Translations under genes and position numbers: made by a program
Shown: one piece after another, positions 1-12,619 of the stretch
How positions within the stretch are numbered: the first letter of the stretch is position 1
Layout: every line of letters starts with the position of its first letter
Assembly: GCA_037892935.1 (NCBI GenBank)
Contig: JAYXKI010000001.1
Span: 3,782,001 to 3,846,000, forward strand
Length of the DNA: 64,000 bases
Source: Phlebopus portentosus
Lineage: Eukaryota; Basidiomycota; Agaricomycetes; Boletales; Boletinellaceae
Reading direction: 5' to 3'
The notes under the pieces: generated by a model
Told to the model about the DNA's origin: nothing
What the model saw: only the letters and a program-made list of their open reading frames with translations
Databases searched by the model: none

Positions 1-761
1 TGATGGCTCGGTGCTAAGTACTGTACTCTGATGTAGACGGAAGCGAAACGAGCCGAGATGCCGTTAACTGGTAGGGTAACATCGGAACTCTTTTTCGGAA
101 AATTATTATATTCTCCGTAAGTTTTCGTCAATTCATAATGCTACTTTCGTCTCTTACATACTTTGCATGATCACTCCCAGCTCAAGTTTGTAGACAGAAA
201 CAAATCATCCGGAGGAACTGGCCGGAACTGGCGACCTTTTAGGTCACTCTGATTAACGGAGATGCCAACCCTGATCTCAAAGTACGTCGGTGCCTCGGTA
301 CCAAAATGAATCTCCTCGTTCTCCGACATGAGAAGCTCCCAGTGCAATGGCAATTTGCAACTCAGCGGGCGCTTTCTTCCCACTTACATAGTGACCAAAA
401 GTTCTTCTTATCACTAACCTTACTAGCATTCAACGCTTTGCGACCACTCATTCTTGATGACAAGAATCGCAACGCTAGAATTTCGCTTGTGAGAACGAGC
501 CCTGTGTGGACTGAATTTAGTCGCCAAACTCTGGGTCAAATTTTCCTGATAAACATCTCGTTACGCGCCAGACCGTCAGAATCCTTACCGCCGGTCTATT
601 GCAGGGCAAAATCCATCGCAACCTCTAATCTGTCGGCAAAAACATCCCTTGCTCTGGCACATGCCGGGTAGTTTAAAGGGTATAAAATGGCCTGGTTGAG
701 AAGTATCTACGAAACCATTTGCCATCCCATTTCCAGGTCTACTTCGTGAGCATACGATTGA
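1..761. other. No gene seen; upstream of the UbiA-like gene
   Basis: I see no family-like protein in any frame and no RNA gene. The end nearest 761 is presumably the promoter and 5' leader of the prenyltransferase gene that starts at 762. Short open frames on both strands here look like chance. Confidence 0.5.
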
Positions 762-1829
762 ATGATGCCTCTCAGCGACCTGCCATCTGAGTTGTGGTAT
801 CACCTTCGGACACTCTTCCTCTTTACGAAGTCGGATATAAAGACGACTGTAATCCCAATAGTACGTATTATTCGTCCATTCGTTGCTTGAAGTCTTTCAT
901 GATTGGGTCTATACAGACATCACTCGCCGCTGCTTCTGCTCCGCTTGCTTCTCTGGATCGTCTTCCGCATGTCATCTTTTGGATTTGGTTTCACGTTTTG
1001 CAATTCGACGTATCTAATCAGACATTGAAACCCGAGGAAGACGAATACAACAAAAGAGATCGACCCTTGCCTTCGAAACGGATTACCTGGCGCAACGCCA
1101 TAATACTGCGTTGGGCGCTTGTTCCGGCATGCTGGATTCTCTCTGCATTTTACAGTATGGAGACCGTATATGCTAGCATCACTCTATGCATCCTAACATT
1201 TATCTACGATGAACTGGGAGCATCCGCTGGTCACTGGTTCCTTCGAAACTTTGTGAATGCACTGGGCTTTATGTCCTTTGAGCTTGGGGCATGCCTTGTC
1301 GCTAGTACGTCTCGGTCCGAACACACTTATTTGCAATTTCTTTACTTACGTTTTCATTGTCTTGTTTCTAGGCGAAAACCGGCATGCATTAGATAACATA
1401 AGCATTCTCTCTGTGCTCTGCAGCGCCGGCATTTTCGCGACGACCATACAAGCACAGGATTTCAAGGATACCGAAGGAGATCGACTTGTTGGGCGCAAGA
1501 CCTTGCCAATTGTCGCGCCGAGCGTAGCACGTCCGACCCTCATGTTGGCTTTGCTTGCTTGGTCCTCTGCGCTTAGTTCGCTGTGGAGGCTCGCGGTAGT
1601 TCCTGCAATTGTATTCCATTTCTTAGCATTGTCCGTCGGAGGCCGATTCATGGCGTTAAAGAGCATAAAAGCAGATCAGAGAAGTTTTTACCTTTACAAT
1701 GTAAATCACATTCGCACTCATTGAATTTACGGTACTAACATTTGACACCCTCCTTAATAGGTCTGGTTATCCGTTGCCCACGCTCTTCCTGCTTACTTCC
1801 GCTTCATTGCGTCCGCTCAAGCACTCTGA
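762..1829 (+). CDS. UbiA-like prenyltransferase, basidiomycete family (4 exons)
   Basis: Exons 762-860, 917-1304, 1372-1700 and 1761-1829 sum to 295 codons (294 aa). The product is a polytopic membrane protein like the UbiA superfamily, which transfers an isoprenoid chain to an acceptor inside the membrane. The first conserved region is around residue 70: Asn, then Glu-Glu-Asp-Glu-Tyr-Asn and Arg-Asp-Arg-Pro-Leu-Pro. It keeps the last Asp of the usual N-D-x-x-D-x-x-x-D motif but has Lys in place of the middle Asp. The second Asp motif, Asp-Thr-Glu-Gly-Asp in the DFKDTEGDRLVGRKTLPI stretch, is intact. The start is a double ATG at 762/765; the open frame can also be read from GTG at 794, but splicing the first intron gives a better N-terminus. 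No biosynthetic neighbours are present, so the substrate is unknown. It could be a secondary-metabolite enzyme. Confidence 0.85.
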
Positions 1830-3281
1830 GCTAAGTTGTCGCGTCATCCCCGTCGACCCGTCCGGGACCCGCTTAAGACCGTTCTCTGTGGAATTGCTTT
1901 CATTTCCTTGCTCTTCTCGCGCCTGCACTTCTTTTATCGTTTAATCTCGCCAGTGGACGTCGCTTCGGCGTAAGTTGAATATCTCTGCACGCACCTTTCC
2001 TCGGACATCACGACACTCCGATACTCCGATGCATGTTTATATTAGTCTGATTTGAATTTCTCACACATTAAACATTCCCCTGAATTAGCGTACCGTCTGC
2101 CCGCACGTTTTCTCGTCGTTTTCTCGTTCTTTGCTGTAGATAGATTTCTTTTCTAGAGTTCCCACTGCTATTCTCGCATGCTGTGTGGCCCAACATCAAA
2201 TTGAGTAATACGCCATCACTACCCTCCCAACAATAGGCTTTCACTGTTCCGCCTCATGTAATTATATTACTTGGCTGGTAAATGTATATTAATGTCAAAC
2301 TCATGTAGATGTGATTTCAAGCTGTTGAGCAACCGCCGACAATTCAAAACCTTCTACAGAAAGTACCTTTTGTACTACGTAATCTGGCATTTCTCGATAT
2401 CATTTCAAGGCCAATCTAACTGGATGGTTTCGACTGGAAAACGCATGCTAGCCGCACACTACTGCCATCGTAACATGAAAGGGCTTTCCATAACAGCATA
2501 GCTCTCTAGAAGCCGATGAGCTCTTGGCCAAAACATGCTCGATTGCCTGGTGGAATTAGCGATATGCGGCAGGGCCGATAAAATTGAACCTCTCCCAACC
2601 GGGGGTCGGATGACACTGGCCCGTGAGTATGTTCAATGCTCGCTTGTCTGCGGGAATCGCGATCGTTTTGAAAATGCGAACACTGCCTTCCCTGCATCAT
2701 GCACTAGTCCAGGAAGATTGAGAGAATAGGTTCACCACTCCGCGGAGCGCATAATTTGAGTAAGGATCCCGCACAAGCTTTTATCACCGAAAGATCAGAG
2801 TCGGCGCAACTTTTCAACAGTCCCAAAACCTAAATCAGAAGACGAAGAGAAAGAACTTTTCCGACGGCAACGAGGGAAGCTCAGATGACTATCACAAACC
2901 CTTGGTGGTCCTAAGATTGTCTCCGAGACCAATCCTCGGAGAGCTGGCATCTGTCAGTCTCGGGCAATGACGGTTCCGAGCTATCAGTATTATTGTAAAG
3001 GCACCTGAACAGTGTCCGATGTCGGCGGTCAGCAGAATTGCCGAAATCCGTAAGGCATTCATCGAGAGTAAGGCCGGGTTTGGGTCACCGGGCTTTGACA
3101 AATACATACATGGAGACTTTACGTGGACTCGGAAGCTATATATGGTGCTCTGATTCGACGATCGTTGTCAATGAATGAGTAACTTACTAGACAAAGGGTC
3201 ACGATTCTCGAGGAGGCTCACGTGGTCAATATTTGAACAAATTCGGCGCGGTGTTCTTTGACCAACGACACTCTTACAGTC
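1830..3281. other. Intergenic, no gene seen
   Basis: About 1.45 kb between the prenyltransferase stop and the GCN20 start. Small open frames on both strands (for example 2271-2501 plus and 2892-3107 minus) show no domain, no splice-joined continuation and no recognisable family. The region should hold the 3' end of the first gene and the promoter of the second. Confidence 0.5.
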
Positions 3282-6200
3282 ATGGCCGCAGCCGACGTAG
3301 CCAGGGAAATTCGCACTAGTCTTCCAAGCACAGAAGACATCGTCGTCAATTACCTCTCAGGTTATCTTGTAGATGATGCTGGGACAGGCGAGGATATGCT
3401 TCAGGTCACACGGTCTATGCTCGAATCTTTTGCCGAGTTTGAAGGAAAGCCATCGGCACTGGATGAACTTCTTGCACGTCTGGGAACATTGCTTGCTGCA
3501 AGGCTCAATGCAAGGAACTCTGTCAGCGGCGGGCCGAGGAAGTTGGAGAAGGCAATGGAATTGGGGAAGTCAAGCGCCATTTCTAATACGATTGCATTCT
3601 CGCAAGGCGTTGATCTTGAGTCCATAAACAAGACGAAGTTAGTCTTGACCTTTTTTTTTTTTTCTAGCAATAATCTCACTGACCGAACTCATAGAGCGTC
3701 TCGAGTGGATGTGAAGAAACTGGAGAAGCAAGAGACGAAGCTCAGGGTCCGCGTTTGGTCATTGTCGATTCTTGATTGATTGATGGCTGAATGACATCGT
3801 TATTAAAGGCTAAAATCGAAAAGCGTGCCCGCCGAGACTTATACGAAGGGTCGAAGCTGCTGGATCAGCATCGCAAGCAGGTATGCGTATATGCACATTA
3901 ATTTATGTTTGATTCACTAATTATCTATTGCGACAGCAAACCTACGAAGACATGTTTTTGAAGGTCAACTCGCTCGAAGCGAGCAGCGCTGGCAAGAATA
4001 AGAGCAAGGATATTCATTTACCTTCCATTGACGTCACATTCGGTTCGCTCCGCATCCTGTAAGTTGTGCCATGACTCTTTTTCAGACTGGCGGTAATTCT
4101 GGCGTATTATCGAAACAGATCAGGAGCAAGTTTGACGCTGGCCTATGGTCGGAGATATGGCCTCATCGGGCCAAACGGTTAGTAGACAGCTAATACCTTA
4201 TCCGGACAGAGTTACGAGACGAGTATTTCAGGTGTGGGCAAGTCAACATTACTCAGACACATTGCTCTCCGAGAGGTGCCAGTCCCGTCACACATTACTA
4301 TTCTTTTCGTTGAACAAGAGGTATTTCCTGTTCATGTCTTTGCAAAGAGGTTTGATCAGAAGTATTTGTAGATCGTCGGCGATGACACTAGCGCCATTGA
4401 ATCCGTCTTGAAGGCGGACGTCTGGCGAGAAACTTTGCTCAAGGAAGAGGTGGCTTTAAATGCGAAGCTCGTAGAACTCGAAAAGGAGGGAGATGATAGA
4501 CGTTTCGAGGACGCTAGAGAAGAAGCTGCCGCTCGACTGGCTGAGGTGCATCAGAGCCTAGCTGATATGGAAGCGGAAAGTGGTCCAGCGAGAGCTGCAA
4601 CGCTGTTAGCTGGTGCGCCTGAAACGGTTTTTAGTTTATTTTAATTTGCAGGATTACTAACGAGACCTTAGGCCTAGGTTTCAGCGAAGCTGACCAACAG
4701 CGGCCCACAAAGTCCTTCAGTGGAGGTTGGCGGTATGATTTCTTTTAGTATAGTCGTCATATCCTTCTTTAATCGATTCGCCCCGGCCGCAGAATGCGGC
4801 TTGCTCTCGCACGGGCACTATTTGTCAAGGTATGATGCATGGCCAACCGTTGAGTCTTGAAGGTTGATAATTATGCGCGTAGCCACATCTACTGTTGCTT
4901 GACGAACCGTCCAATCACAGTACGTCTCGGATCCCAAAATTGATTCTGACTTGCCTGACACATAAATTAGTTGATCTTAACGCCCTCGCCTGGTTGGAAG
5001 ATTATCTGCAGACATGGTCAGGTACTTTACTAGTCGTGTACGTTTCTTCATTTCTATCCCGAAGATGGATTAAACCTAACTTTCCCAACAGATCACACGA
5101 TAGAGCTTTCTTGTATGCGGTGAAAAGAATGCTTGCAATGACACCGGAAATTAACAAATCTATTTCAGAGATGCAGTGGCTACCGACATCATCCACCAGC
5201 ATTCCGGACGCTTAGACTATTACAAGGGGTAAATTGTTTCTATGTGATTATCGAGACTGTCGGACCTGAGGGTCATCCTTTGTAGGAATTTTACTCAGTT
5301 CTATTCAACAAAAACCGAACGCGATAAAAAACTGCAACGCGAGTATGAAACCCAGATGGAATACAGGAAGCACCTGCAGGCATTCATCGACCGGTGGCGA
5401 TACAATGCTAATAGAGGTGTGTAAAGCTTCTCGTATCTAAATTGCGGGGACTGATGTTAACTTTGCAATTTCCAGCTGCCCAGGCGCAATCCAAAATTAA
5501 GATCTTAGAGAAGCTTCCGGAGTTGCAGCCTCCAGAGGCAGCTGAGACAGAGACTTTCCGGTACTTATTGATTAGTTCCGTGGTTTCTGTTCCATTTCTG
5601 ACCCGATTAGGTTCCCGGAATGCGACAAGATTTCTCCACCGCTACTGCAGCTGTCTAGTGTTTCATTTGGGTATTCTCCAGTTAATCCGGTTCTCAAGAA
5701 TATAGATTTTGATGTTGGTCTGGACTCACGAATCGCCGTGGTTGGGGCTAACGGTACCGGAAAGTGAGTAGATGTCATTGCCTCAATCGAAGTATCGGTC
5801 GATGAAGCTATTTCTAGATCCACATTGTAAGACTCCTGTATTGGTTTGCGAGCCATCTTTGATTTGTTGGTAATCCTCAGGATCAAGCTTCTGACAGGAG
5901 ATCTGCATCCACAAAGCGGCCAGGTGAATAGAAACGGGCGATTGCGAGTGTAAGTGCTTTCCTGAAACGCGTACGATGTATTCGTAACATTAATTTTAGT
6001 GGTTACTTTGCGCAACACCACGTCGACATGCTAACTCCTACCATGACTCCCGTATCTTTCTTGGCTTCGAAGTTTCCAGGAAAGAGCGAGCAGGAATACC
6101 GAAGTCATCTCGGCAACTTCCAGATTAGCGGAATGACTGGGTGCGTGTGCCCATCTCATTTCTGTATCGGGTTCGTTGAGTTAACGCTCTTCTCAATAGA

Positions 6201-6671
6201 TTGCAGCTTATAGCAACGCTGAGTGGAGGCCAGAAGAGCCGCGTGGCATTTGCTGTCTTGTCATTATTGAGACCTCACATCCTACTACTCGATGAAGTGC
6301 GAGATCTTTCCTTATTCTTATTATAGGTACTAAGACTCGCCCACAGCCAACTAACCACCTGGATATCGAGGGTCTCGATGCGTTGATGGCAGCGCTCAAT
6401 AAATGGAATGGAGGTGTCATTATTATTTCGCACGACGAGAGATTCATCACATCCGTCGCGAAAGAAGTATAATACATAGTCATTCCTGGTGCTCGGTGAC
6501 TAATTTGGGATTTTTCTAGCTCTGGGTATGTGGAGGAGGAACTGTTACGAAATTCAACGGCGATGTGGAGGCATACAAGGTTCGTCGTTTTTTCTCTTGG
6601 AACAATCATACTCATCTGACTGATGATTACTTCAGAAACTGATCGTCGGTGGACTCAAAGCAACGCCATAG
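3282..6671 (+). CDS. GCN20: GCN20/ABCF3-type ABC ATPase (23 exons)
   Basis: Twenty-three exons spliced by eye sum to 725 codons (724 aa, close to the roughly 750 aa of yeast Gcn20). It is a soluble twin-ATPase of the ABCF family. Gcn20 binds Gcn1 on ribosomes and helps activate the Gcn2 kinase when amino acids run short. The helical N-terminal region (about 1-200) is followed by ABC domain 1 with Walker A GPNGVGKST (about 220), signature SGGWR (about 350) and Walker B LLLLDEPSNH. ABC domain 2 has GANGTGKST (about 546), LSGGQKSR (about 627), LLLLDEPTNHLD and the ISHDERF switch. There is no membrane segment, as expected. The start is ATG at 3282; reading from TTG at 3258 is not needed. The second Walker A is split by a 9-nt micro-exon (5818-5826), and exon 5092-5112 is only 21 nt. 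Confidence 0.96.
5818..5826 (+). other. GCN20: 9-nt micro-exon inside Walker A of GCN20 domain 2
   Basis: Exon 16 ends with two bases of the Walker A lysine codon at 5763. The next exon in the right frame is ATCCACATT, preceded by a tract ending TTTCTAG and followed by donor GTAAGA. It completes Lys and gives Ser, Thr and two bases of Leu, after which the exon from 5881 continues with Ile-Lys-Leu-Leu. Without it the domain would lack the Ser-Thr of GKST. Confidence 0.9.
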
Positions 6672-7114
6672 TAGAAGTAAAGTTACCAACATTGACAAGT
6701 AGAGCATTCCTTTTCAAAAGGTCATTCTTGACATAGTCCGGATGCTGTCCATGTCTTGCCATTTGAGTACCTGAAATAACACGCGAACAAAACATTCCGT
6801 CAGAAGACTAGAACACCCGTCAGTGGTGAAAATTTTGTGGTGCTTACGTGTTCATGAGTCAACGATTTCACTCTTAAGGTTCTGTCTTCCATCGCTAACG
6901 TCAGAAGGCACGCAGCGCGTTGTGATAACTTTATCCCCTTCACCTTTCGTCACCTAATATGCTTCTGACTAGTAGAATGTCAAAGCCCACAGTGTGTTAC
7001 GTAACACGAATATCCCTCGTCGGCAAGTCCCGTCCCCGTGATGGTTCGCGTCTGTCACGCCAAGGAAGTCAACAACGCGTCTATTGTCAACCACGACTAC
7101 TACACAAGCTCGTC
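6672..7114. promoter_or_regulatory. GCN20 3' end / TOP2 promoter region
   Basis: Some 440 bases between two same-strand genes. The TOP2 reading frame is open upstream of the chosen ATG (7115) back to an in-frame ATG at 6959, so the last 156 bases could be leader or coding. No other gene is seen. Confidence 0.45.
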
Positions 7115-10100
7115 ATGAGTTCCTCGGAGGCGGAGAACTTCGATATCGACAATGTGTCCGGCTCCGAGTATGACTCGGACGACTATGTACCCTCGAAGAA
7201 GAAGGCTGTGCGTGTGTGCATTTTTATCCCTGTTGAATTACTCTGACTTGCTTCACATAGTCGAAAGCCACGAAACAGCAGCGAAGCAAAGACTGCCAAA
7301 ACTACAACAAAGACTGCAACGAAATCAAAGGCTACGAAGAAGAAGCCGCTGAGGGATATTGACGAGAATGTCGACGATAGCTTCATGGACGTCGACAAAG
7401 ACGAATATTCCATGATGCTTGATGATAATGAACCCGGTCCTTCGACGGAAAGAGCACCCATACGGGCTCCTATGGATGGAAAGACGGCTTCGGAACATTA
7501 CAAGAAGGCATGCCATTAGTTTATCTCTGAAGGCAGAGTACTAAACCAAAAGCTAGCTTACACCAAGGGAACATGTTCTCGCACGACCTGATACATACAT
7601 CGGAAGCGTTCAGACCATTACCCAGCCTATGTGGGTGTATGACTCAGAGACGAAGAGAATGGCTTTTCGGGAAATTTCCTATGTTCCTGGTTTTATCAAG
7701 ATAATAGATGAAATCCTCGTAAATGCTGCCGACAACAAGGTGAGTTTTGCCCGGCCCGGACGATATACAGCCAGATTTCTAAGATTTTCTAGATCAACGA
7801 TCCGAGCATGGACACACTCAAAGTGAACATTGACGTCAAAGAGGGTACTATCTCCATCTACAATAACGGACGAGGCATTCCGATCGAGATGCACTCAAAA
7901 GAGAAAATCATGATTCCTGAACTCATTTTCGGACATCTATTAACGTCAGGAAATTACGATGATAGCATCCAGAAACTCACTGGTGGACGAAATGGATACG
8001 GTGCAAAACTGGCGAACATCTACTCGACCGAGTTTACAATCGAGACGGCGGATAAGAATACAGAGCAGAAGTACAGACAAACCTGGACGAAGAACATGTC
8101 CGTATGTGGGAAGGCAAAGATCACAAAGAACAAGAAAGACGAGTATACACGCGTAACGTTCTCGCCAGATTTTGAGAAACTCGATATGGATGGTATTGAC
8201 GACGATACATTGGCACTTTTGAAGAAGCGCGTTTACGATGTGGCTGGTACTGTCAAAGATATCAAAGTGTTCTTGAATGACGAACGCGTCAAGATCAAGA
8301 ACTTCAAACAATACGTCGAGATGCACATCAACTCGGTTGCCGCAGACGCTGAAGATGCCTCAGGAGGTGCTACACAGCCTAAGCAGCCCGTCATCTACGA
8401 GCAGATTCATCCCAGATGGGAAGTTGCTTTTGCAGTATCGGATGGCTCCTTCCAGCAAATATCCTTCGTGAACTCGATCGCTACTACGAGAGGAGGGACA
8501 CATGTAGACTATATCGTGAATCAAATATCGAAGGGCCTCGTAACGGCTATTCAGAAGAAGAACAAAGGCGCAACGGTAAAACCCGCACAGATCAAAAACC
8601 ATATGTGGATATTCGTCAACGCTCTCATCGAGAACCCGACCTTTGATTCTCAGACGAAGGAGACCTTGACTAAGACGGCGAGCGGATTTGGATCAAGGCC
8701 AACACTTACCGAAGAGTTCATGAAGAAGAGTGAGCTGTCTTTCTCTCTAGTGTCAAGGTTTATCTCATTCTTCGTAATATAGTCATGAAGTCCAGCATAA
8801 TTGACCATGTTCTTAACTGGGCAAGGAATAAAGCTGATCAGCAGATTAAGAGGACGGATGGAACCAAGCGTAGTCGGTAAGTTCAAGCCTCTCGCTCCAT
8901 GTGGCGCGTATGCTGAACTTGCTACTCACAGGCTTCTTGGTATCGCAAAGCTTGCCGATGCCAACAACGCCGGGACGCGTGAAGCCACAAGGTGCACGCT
9001 CATTTTAACCGAAGGAGATTCTGCCAAGGCCCTTGCAGTTGCAGGTCTTGGAGTAGTCGGACGCAACAACTTCGGTGTCTTCCCGCTTCGCGGAAAAATG
9101 CTCAATGTGCGCGAAGCAAGACACGAGCAGATAATGAAGAATGAGGAACTTCAAAATGTCAAGAAAATCCTTGGACTCCAGCATGGCAAAGATTACAGAG
9201 ATACGAACAGCTTGCGGTATGGACGTCTTATGATTATGACCGATCAGGTAAGCTTCCGGTGCTTTGAGGATTTACTTTGCCTGTGTTAATTTCATTTGTG
9301 TTTACAGGACCATGATGGTTCGCACATCAAGGGCCTCCTCATCAACTTTTTGGATTATTTCTATCCATCATTGCTGAAGATCCCAGAATTCCTGGTAGAA
9401 TTCGTGACGCCAATTGTCAGGGTGCGCAGAAAGTTTCCTTTACAGATAATCTTGTGTTGATTGTTGCATAGGTTACGAAGGGCAAGCAACGCATTGATTT
9501 CTTCACTCTACCTGAGTACGAAAGATGGTTGGAAGAAACACCTGACTCTCATAAGTGGAGCGCGAAATACTACAAAGGTCTTGGTACAAGCAAGGATTCA
9601 GACGCTCGCGATTATTTCAGCAATATGGGAAAGCATATGATTCCGTTTGCTACGACGCAAGAAGGCGACCGAGAATTGATCGACCTTGCTTTCAGCAAGA
9701 AAAAAGCGGACGATCGTAAGGAATGGCTGAGACAATTCAGGGTCAGTTTACCGTTTGACTCGTAACGAAGCACCGTTACTCACACTATTCAATAGCCCGG
9801 CACTTACCTTGATCACAACGTCGATGAAATTCCTTACTCTGATTTCATCAACAAAGAACTCGTACTGTTCTCGATGGCGGATAACATTCGGTCCATCCCA
9901 TCCGTCTCAGACGGACTGAAACCGGGTCAGAGAAAGGTCATTTGGGGTTGTTTCAAACGCAAGCTGAGAACAGAGATCAAGGTTTGACTTACTCTCATTT
10001 GTGAATGGAATGCTGATGCGCCGGCTAGGTCGCACAATTGGTCGGTTACATCTCAGAGCACGCCGCGTATCATCATGGCGAACAGAGCTTGACCATGACA

Positions 10101-12619
10101 ATCATTAATCTGGCGCAGGACTATGTCGGCAGTAACAACATGAATCTATTACTGCCGAATGGTCAGTACGGTACACGTGACCAGGGTGGAAAGGATCACG
10201 CAGCAGCTCGTTACATCTACACAGAGCCAGCTCGCATTTCTCGAGCCGTGTTTCACCCGAGCGATGACAACCTTCTCAATGCGCAGAAAGAAGACGGACA
10301 GCTCATTGAGCCTGAATTCTACATGCCAACTTTGCCTCTTATTTTGATAAACGGAGCTGAAGGTATTGGCACAGGTAAATTTCTGATACATTGGCAGCGA
10401 ACATGTCATGATAGACCTGTTTAGGTTGGAGCACGAGCATTCCCTCATATAATCCTGTGGATATTGTCAATAATCTGAAGCGGTTGATGAAGGGTGAAGA
10501 GATGGAGCCAATGTCTCCTTGGTGGCGCGGGTTCAATGGTAGCATCAAGAAAACTGGTGACGGCAAATACGAGGTCACTGGCATTGTGAAGAAGCTCAAT
10601 GACACGACTGTGGAGATCACCGAGCTTCCTATTCATAAATGGACGCAAAACTTCAAAGCCGAGCTTGAGGCTATGTGTGGTGAGAAGGGTGATGGTGCCG
10701 TCAAGGTAAATCAGCTTAAGGGGCCTCAGAATGCATCACTAATGTCATCCGGTAGGACTACAAAGAGCACCACGACAATCGTAACGTTCATTTCGTCGTG
10801 ACCATGGGTGCCAAAGAACTCGAAAAGGCCGAGGCACAAGGTTTGAGGAGTTCTTCAAGCTCACGTCGAAGATCAGCACCAACAATATGATCTGTTTTGA
10901 TTTCGAGGGTAAGATTAAGAAATACAACAGTCCCGAAGAGATTCTCGAAGACTTCTATCCCGTTCGATTGAGCTACTACCAGAAGCGAAAGGTTCATGTT
11001 CATCTGCCCTTGCGTTGCCTCGGATCTAACGATATTTTGTACAGGACTATCTCGCAAACGAACTTCAACTTGAGCACGAGCGATTATCCAATCAGGCTCG
11101 CTTCGTTCAGATGATCGTCAAGAAGGAGCTTGTGGTCTCGGGTCGCAAGAAGGCAGATATTGTCGCGGACTTGCGGAAGAAAAATTTCAGACCGTTTCCC
11201 AAGGTTTCAAAGGCGAAGGCCGCCGGAGAAACCGAGGACGCTCTGGAAGACATTGAAGCTGAGGAACAGGAAACTGGCACAACTTCCGACTTCGACTACT
11301 TGCTCGGTATGCCTATCTACAACTTGACTCATGAGAAAATCGAGAAGCTCCTGGAACAGGCCAGGTTGAAGGAGGCTGAACTTCTCACTTTACTCGAGTT
11401 AACTCCGACTCAGATTTGGAATACCGATCTCGATAAATTCCTTGAACAATGGGAGGTACGTTATCAGCAGATTGGATGTTCATTCGCGCGATGCTAATGT
11501 GCTGTTTAATATAGCAAACATGCAAGGAATGGGAGGAGGTCGCTGTCAAGGACTCCACCGGGAAGGTTGTCAAGAAGAAGCAAGCGACGCTGAAAACACG
11601 CAAGTCGCTGTCCGGACCTTTCGGGAAGAAAAAGAGAGACGACTCTGGCGACTCTGGCGATGATTTTGTACCCACCAAAGCTGCAGCCAAGGCCGCGACG
11701 AAGAGAGAGCCTACTGAACGTAAAGTCTCAAAGCCGAAGGCATTAGTAAAGAAAGCCAGGTCGGATGATGATGATGACGGCAATCCCTTTGGTCCATCCA
11801 GACCAACTACAGGTAAAGCAACCGAGGCCACGGGACGCAAATTTTCTCGACTGAAGGCGTTAAAGAAGGAGGATTCGGACGATGACGACGATGACTATGT
11901 CAGACCAGCGGCGACGACCAAAAGAACAGTTAAGGAAGAAGCTGATGTTTATGACGAGCTTCCGAGAGCGCCGTCTAAGTCAAGGGCTACCGCTACCAAA
12001 GCGAAGGCAGCAGATTCGGATGACGATGACTTTATGACTGGCGCGTCAAAGAATAAAGGAAAAGCTAAGGCCGCGACGAAGCGCAAGAGGTATGTAATGA
12101 ACTACTGTCTACGATACATCCTAACTCATGGACAGTTCTAGTCCCGCTGTCGATGATGAGAACAGCGACGGTGCAGAAGCGAGACCTCCCCAAAAGAAAG
12201 CACAGATCGATCTCAGAAAGTTCTTCGGTAAAAGCAAGGAAGACGAGCCTGAGACCAAGCCTCCAACGCCCAGTAAAGTCTCTGGCATGAAGCCAAAGTC
12301 AAAGCCAGTTCCTGCTAAGAAACCTGTTACGAAGAAGGCCGTAGTCAGTGACGATGAAGAGGACTCGGACATCGAGGTCGGAGTGGTTGAGAAATCCAAA
12401 TCAAGACCAGCGCCCGCGAGGAAGGCAGCTCCGAGTAAGGCGGCGAAGAAAGTTGTGAGTGATGACGACGAGGACGAGATGGAGGCAGAGCTAGTTCCTG
12501 TGAAACGGGCTGAAGCGCCGAAACGAGCAGCGAGAGCAGCGCCAAAGAAGTATATCGATGTGACGTCTGACGATGACGACGACGGAGGAAAGGATGATAC
12601 TTACGAATTCTCTGACTAG
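7115..12619 (+). CDS. TOP2: DNA topoisomerase II (15 exons, one single-base frame break)
   Basis: Type IIA topoisomerase: it passes one DNA duplex through a transient double-strand break with ATP and is essential for chromosome segregation. Fifteen exons total 4760 nt; adding one base in exon 12 gives 1587 codons (1586 aa), normal for a fungal enzyme. Visible elements are the GHKL ATPase with ILVNAADNK (about 164-172) and GRNGYGAK (about 238), TOPRIM EGDSAK (about 542) and metal-binding DQDHDG (about 621), the catalytic Tyr in ARYIYT (about 872), and a long Lys-rich tail with repeated Ser-Asp-Asp-Asp acidic blocks, as in nuclear-localised enzymes. Intron 7508-7556 has a GC donor. In exon 10756-10991 the frame slips at about 10845: the text after Gly-Leu reads correctly only one base off. 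That is very probably an assembly deletion. Confidence 0.96.
7508..7556 (+). other. TOP2: GC-AG intron in TOP2
   Basis: The exon ends ...AAGAAG at 7507 and the intron begins GCATGC. It ends AGCTAG, with a good branch site (ACTAAAC) just upstream, and the next exon starts Leu-Thr-Pro-Arg-Glu-His, the conserved start of the topoisomerase core. No GT donor in the right phase lies nearby. The length (49 nt) is typical for this window. Confidence 0.8.
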
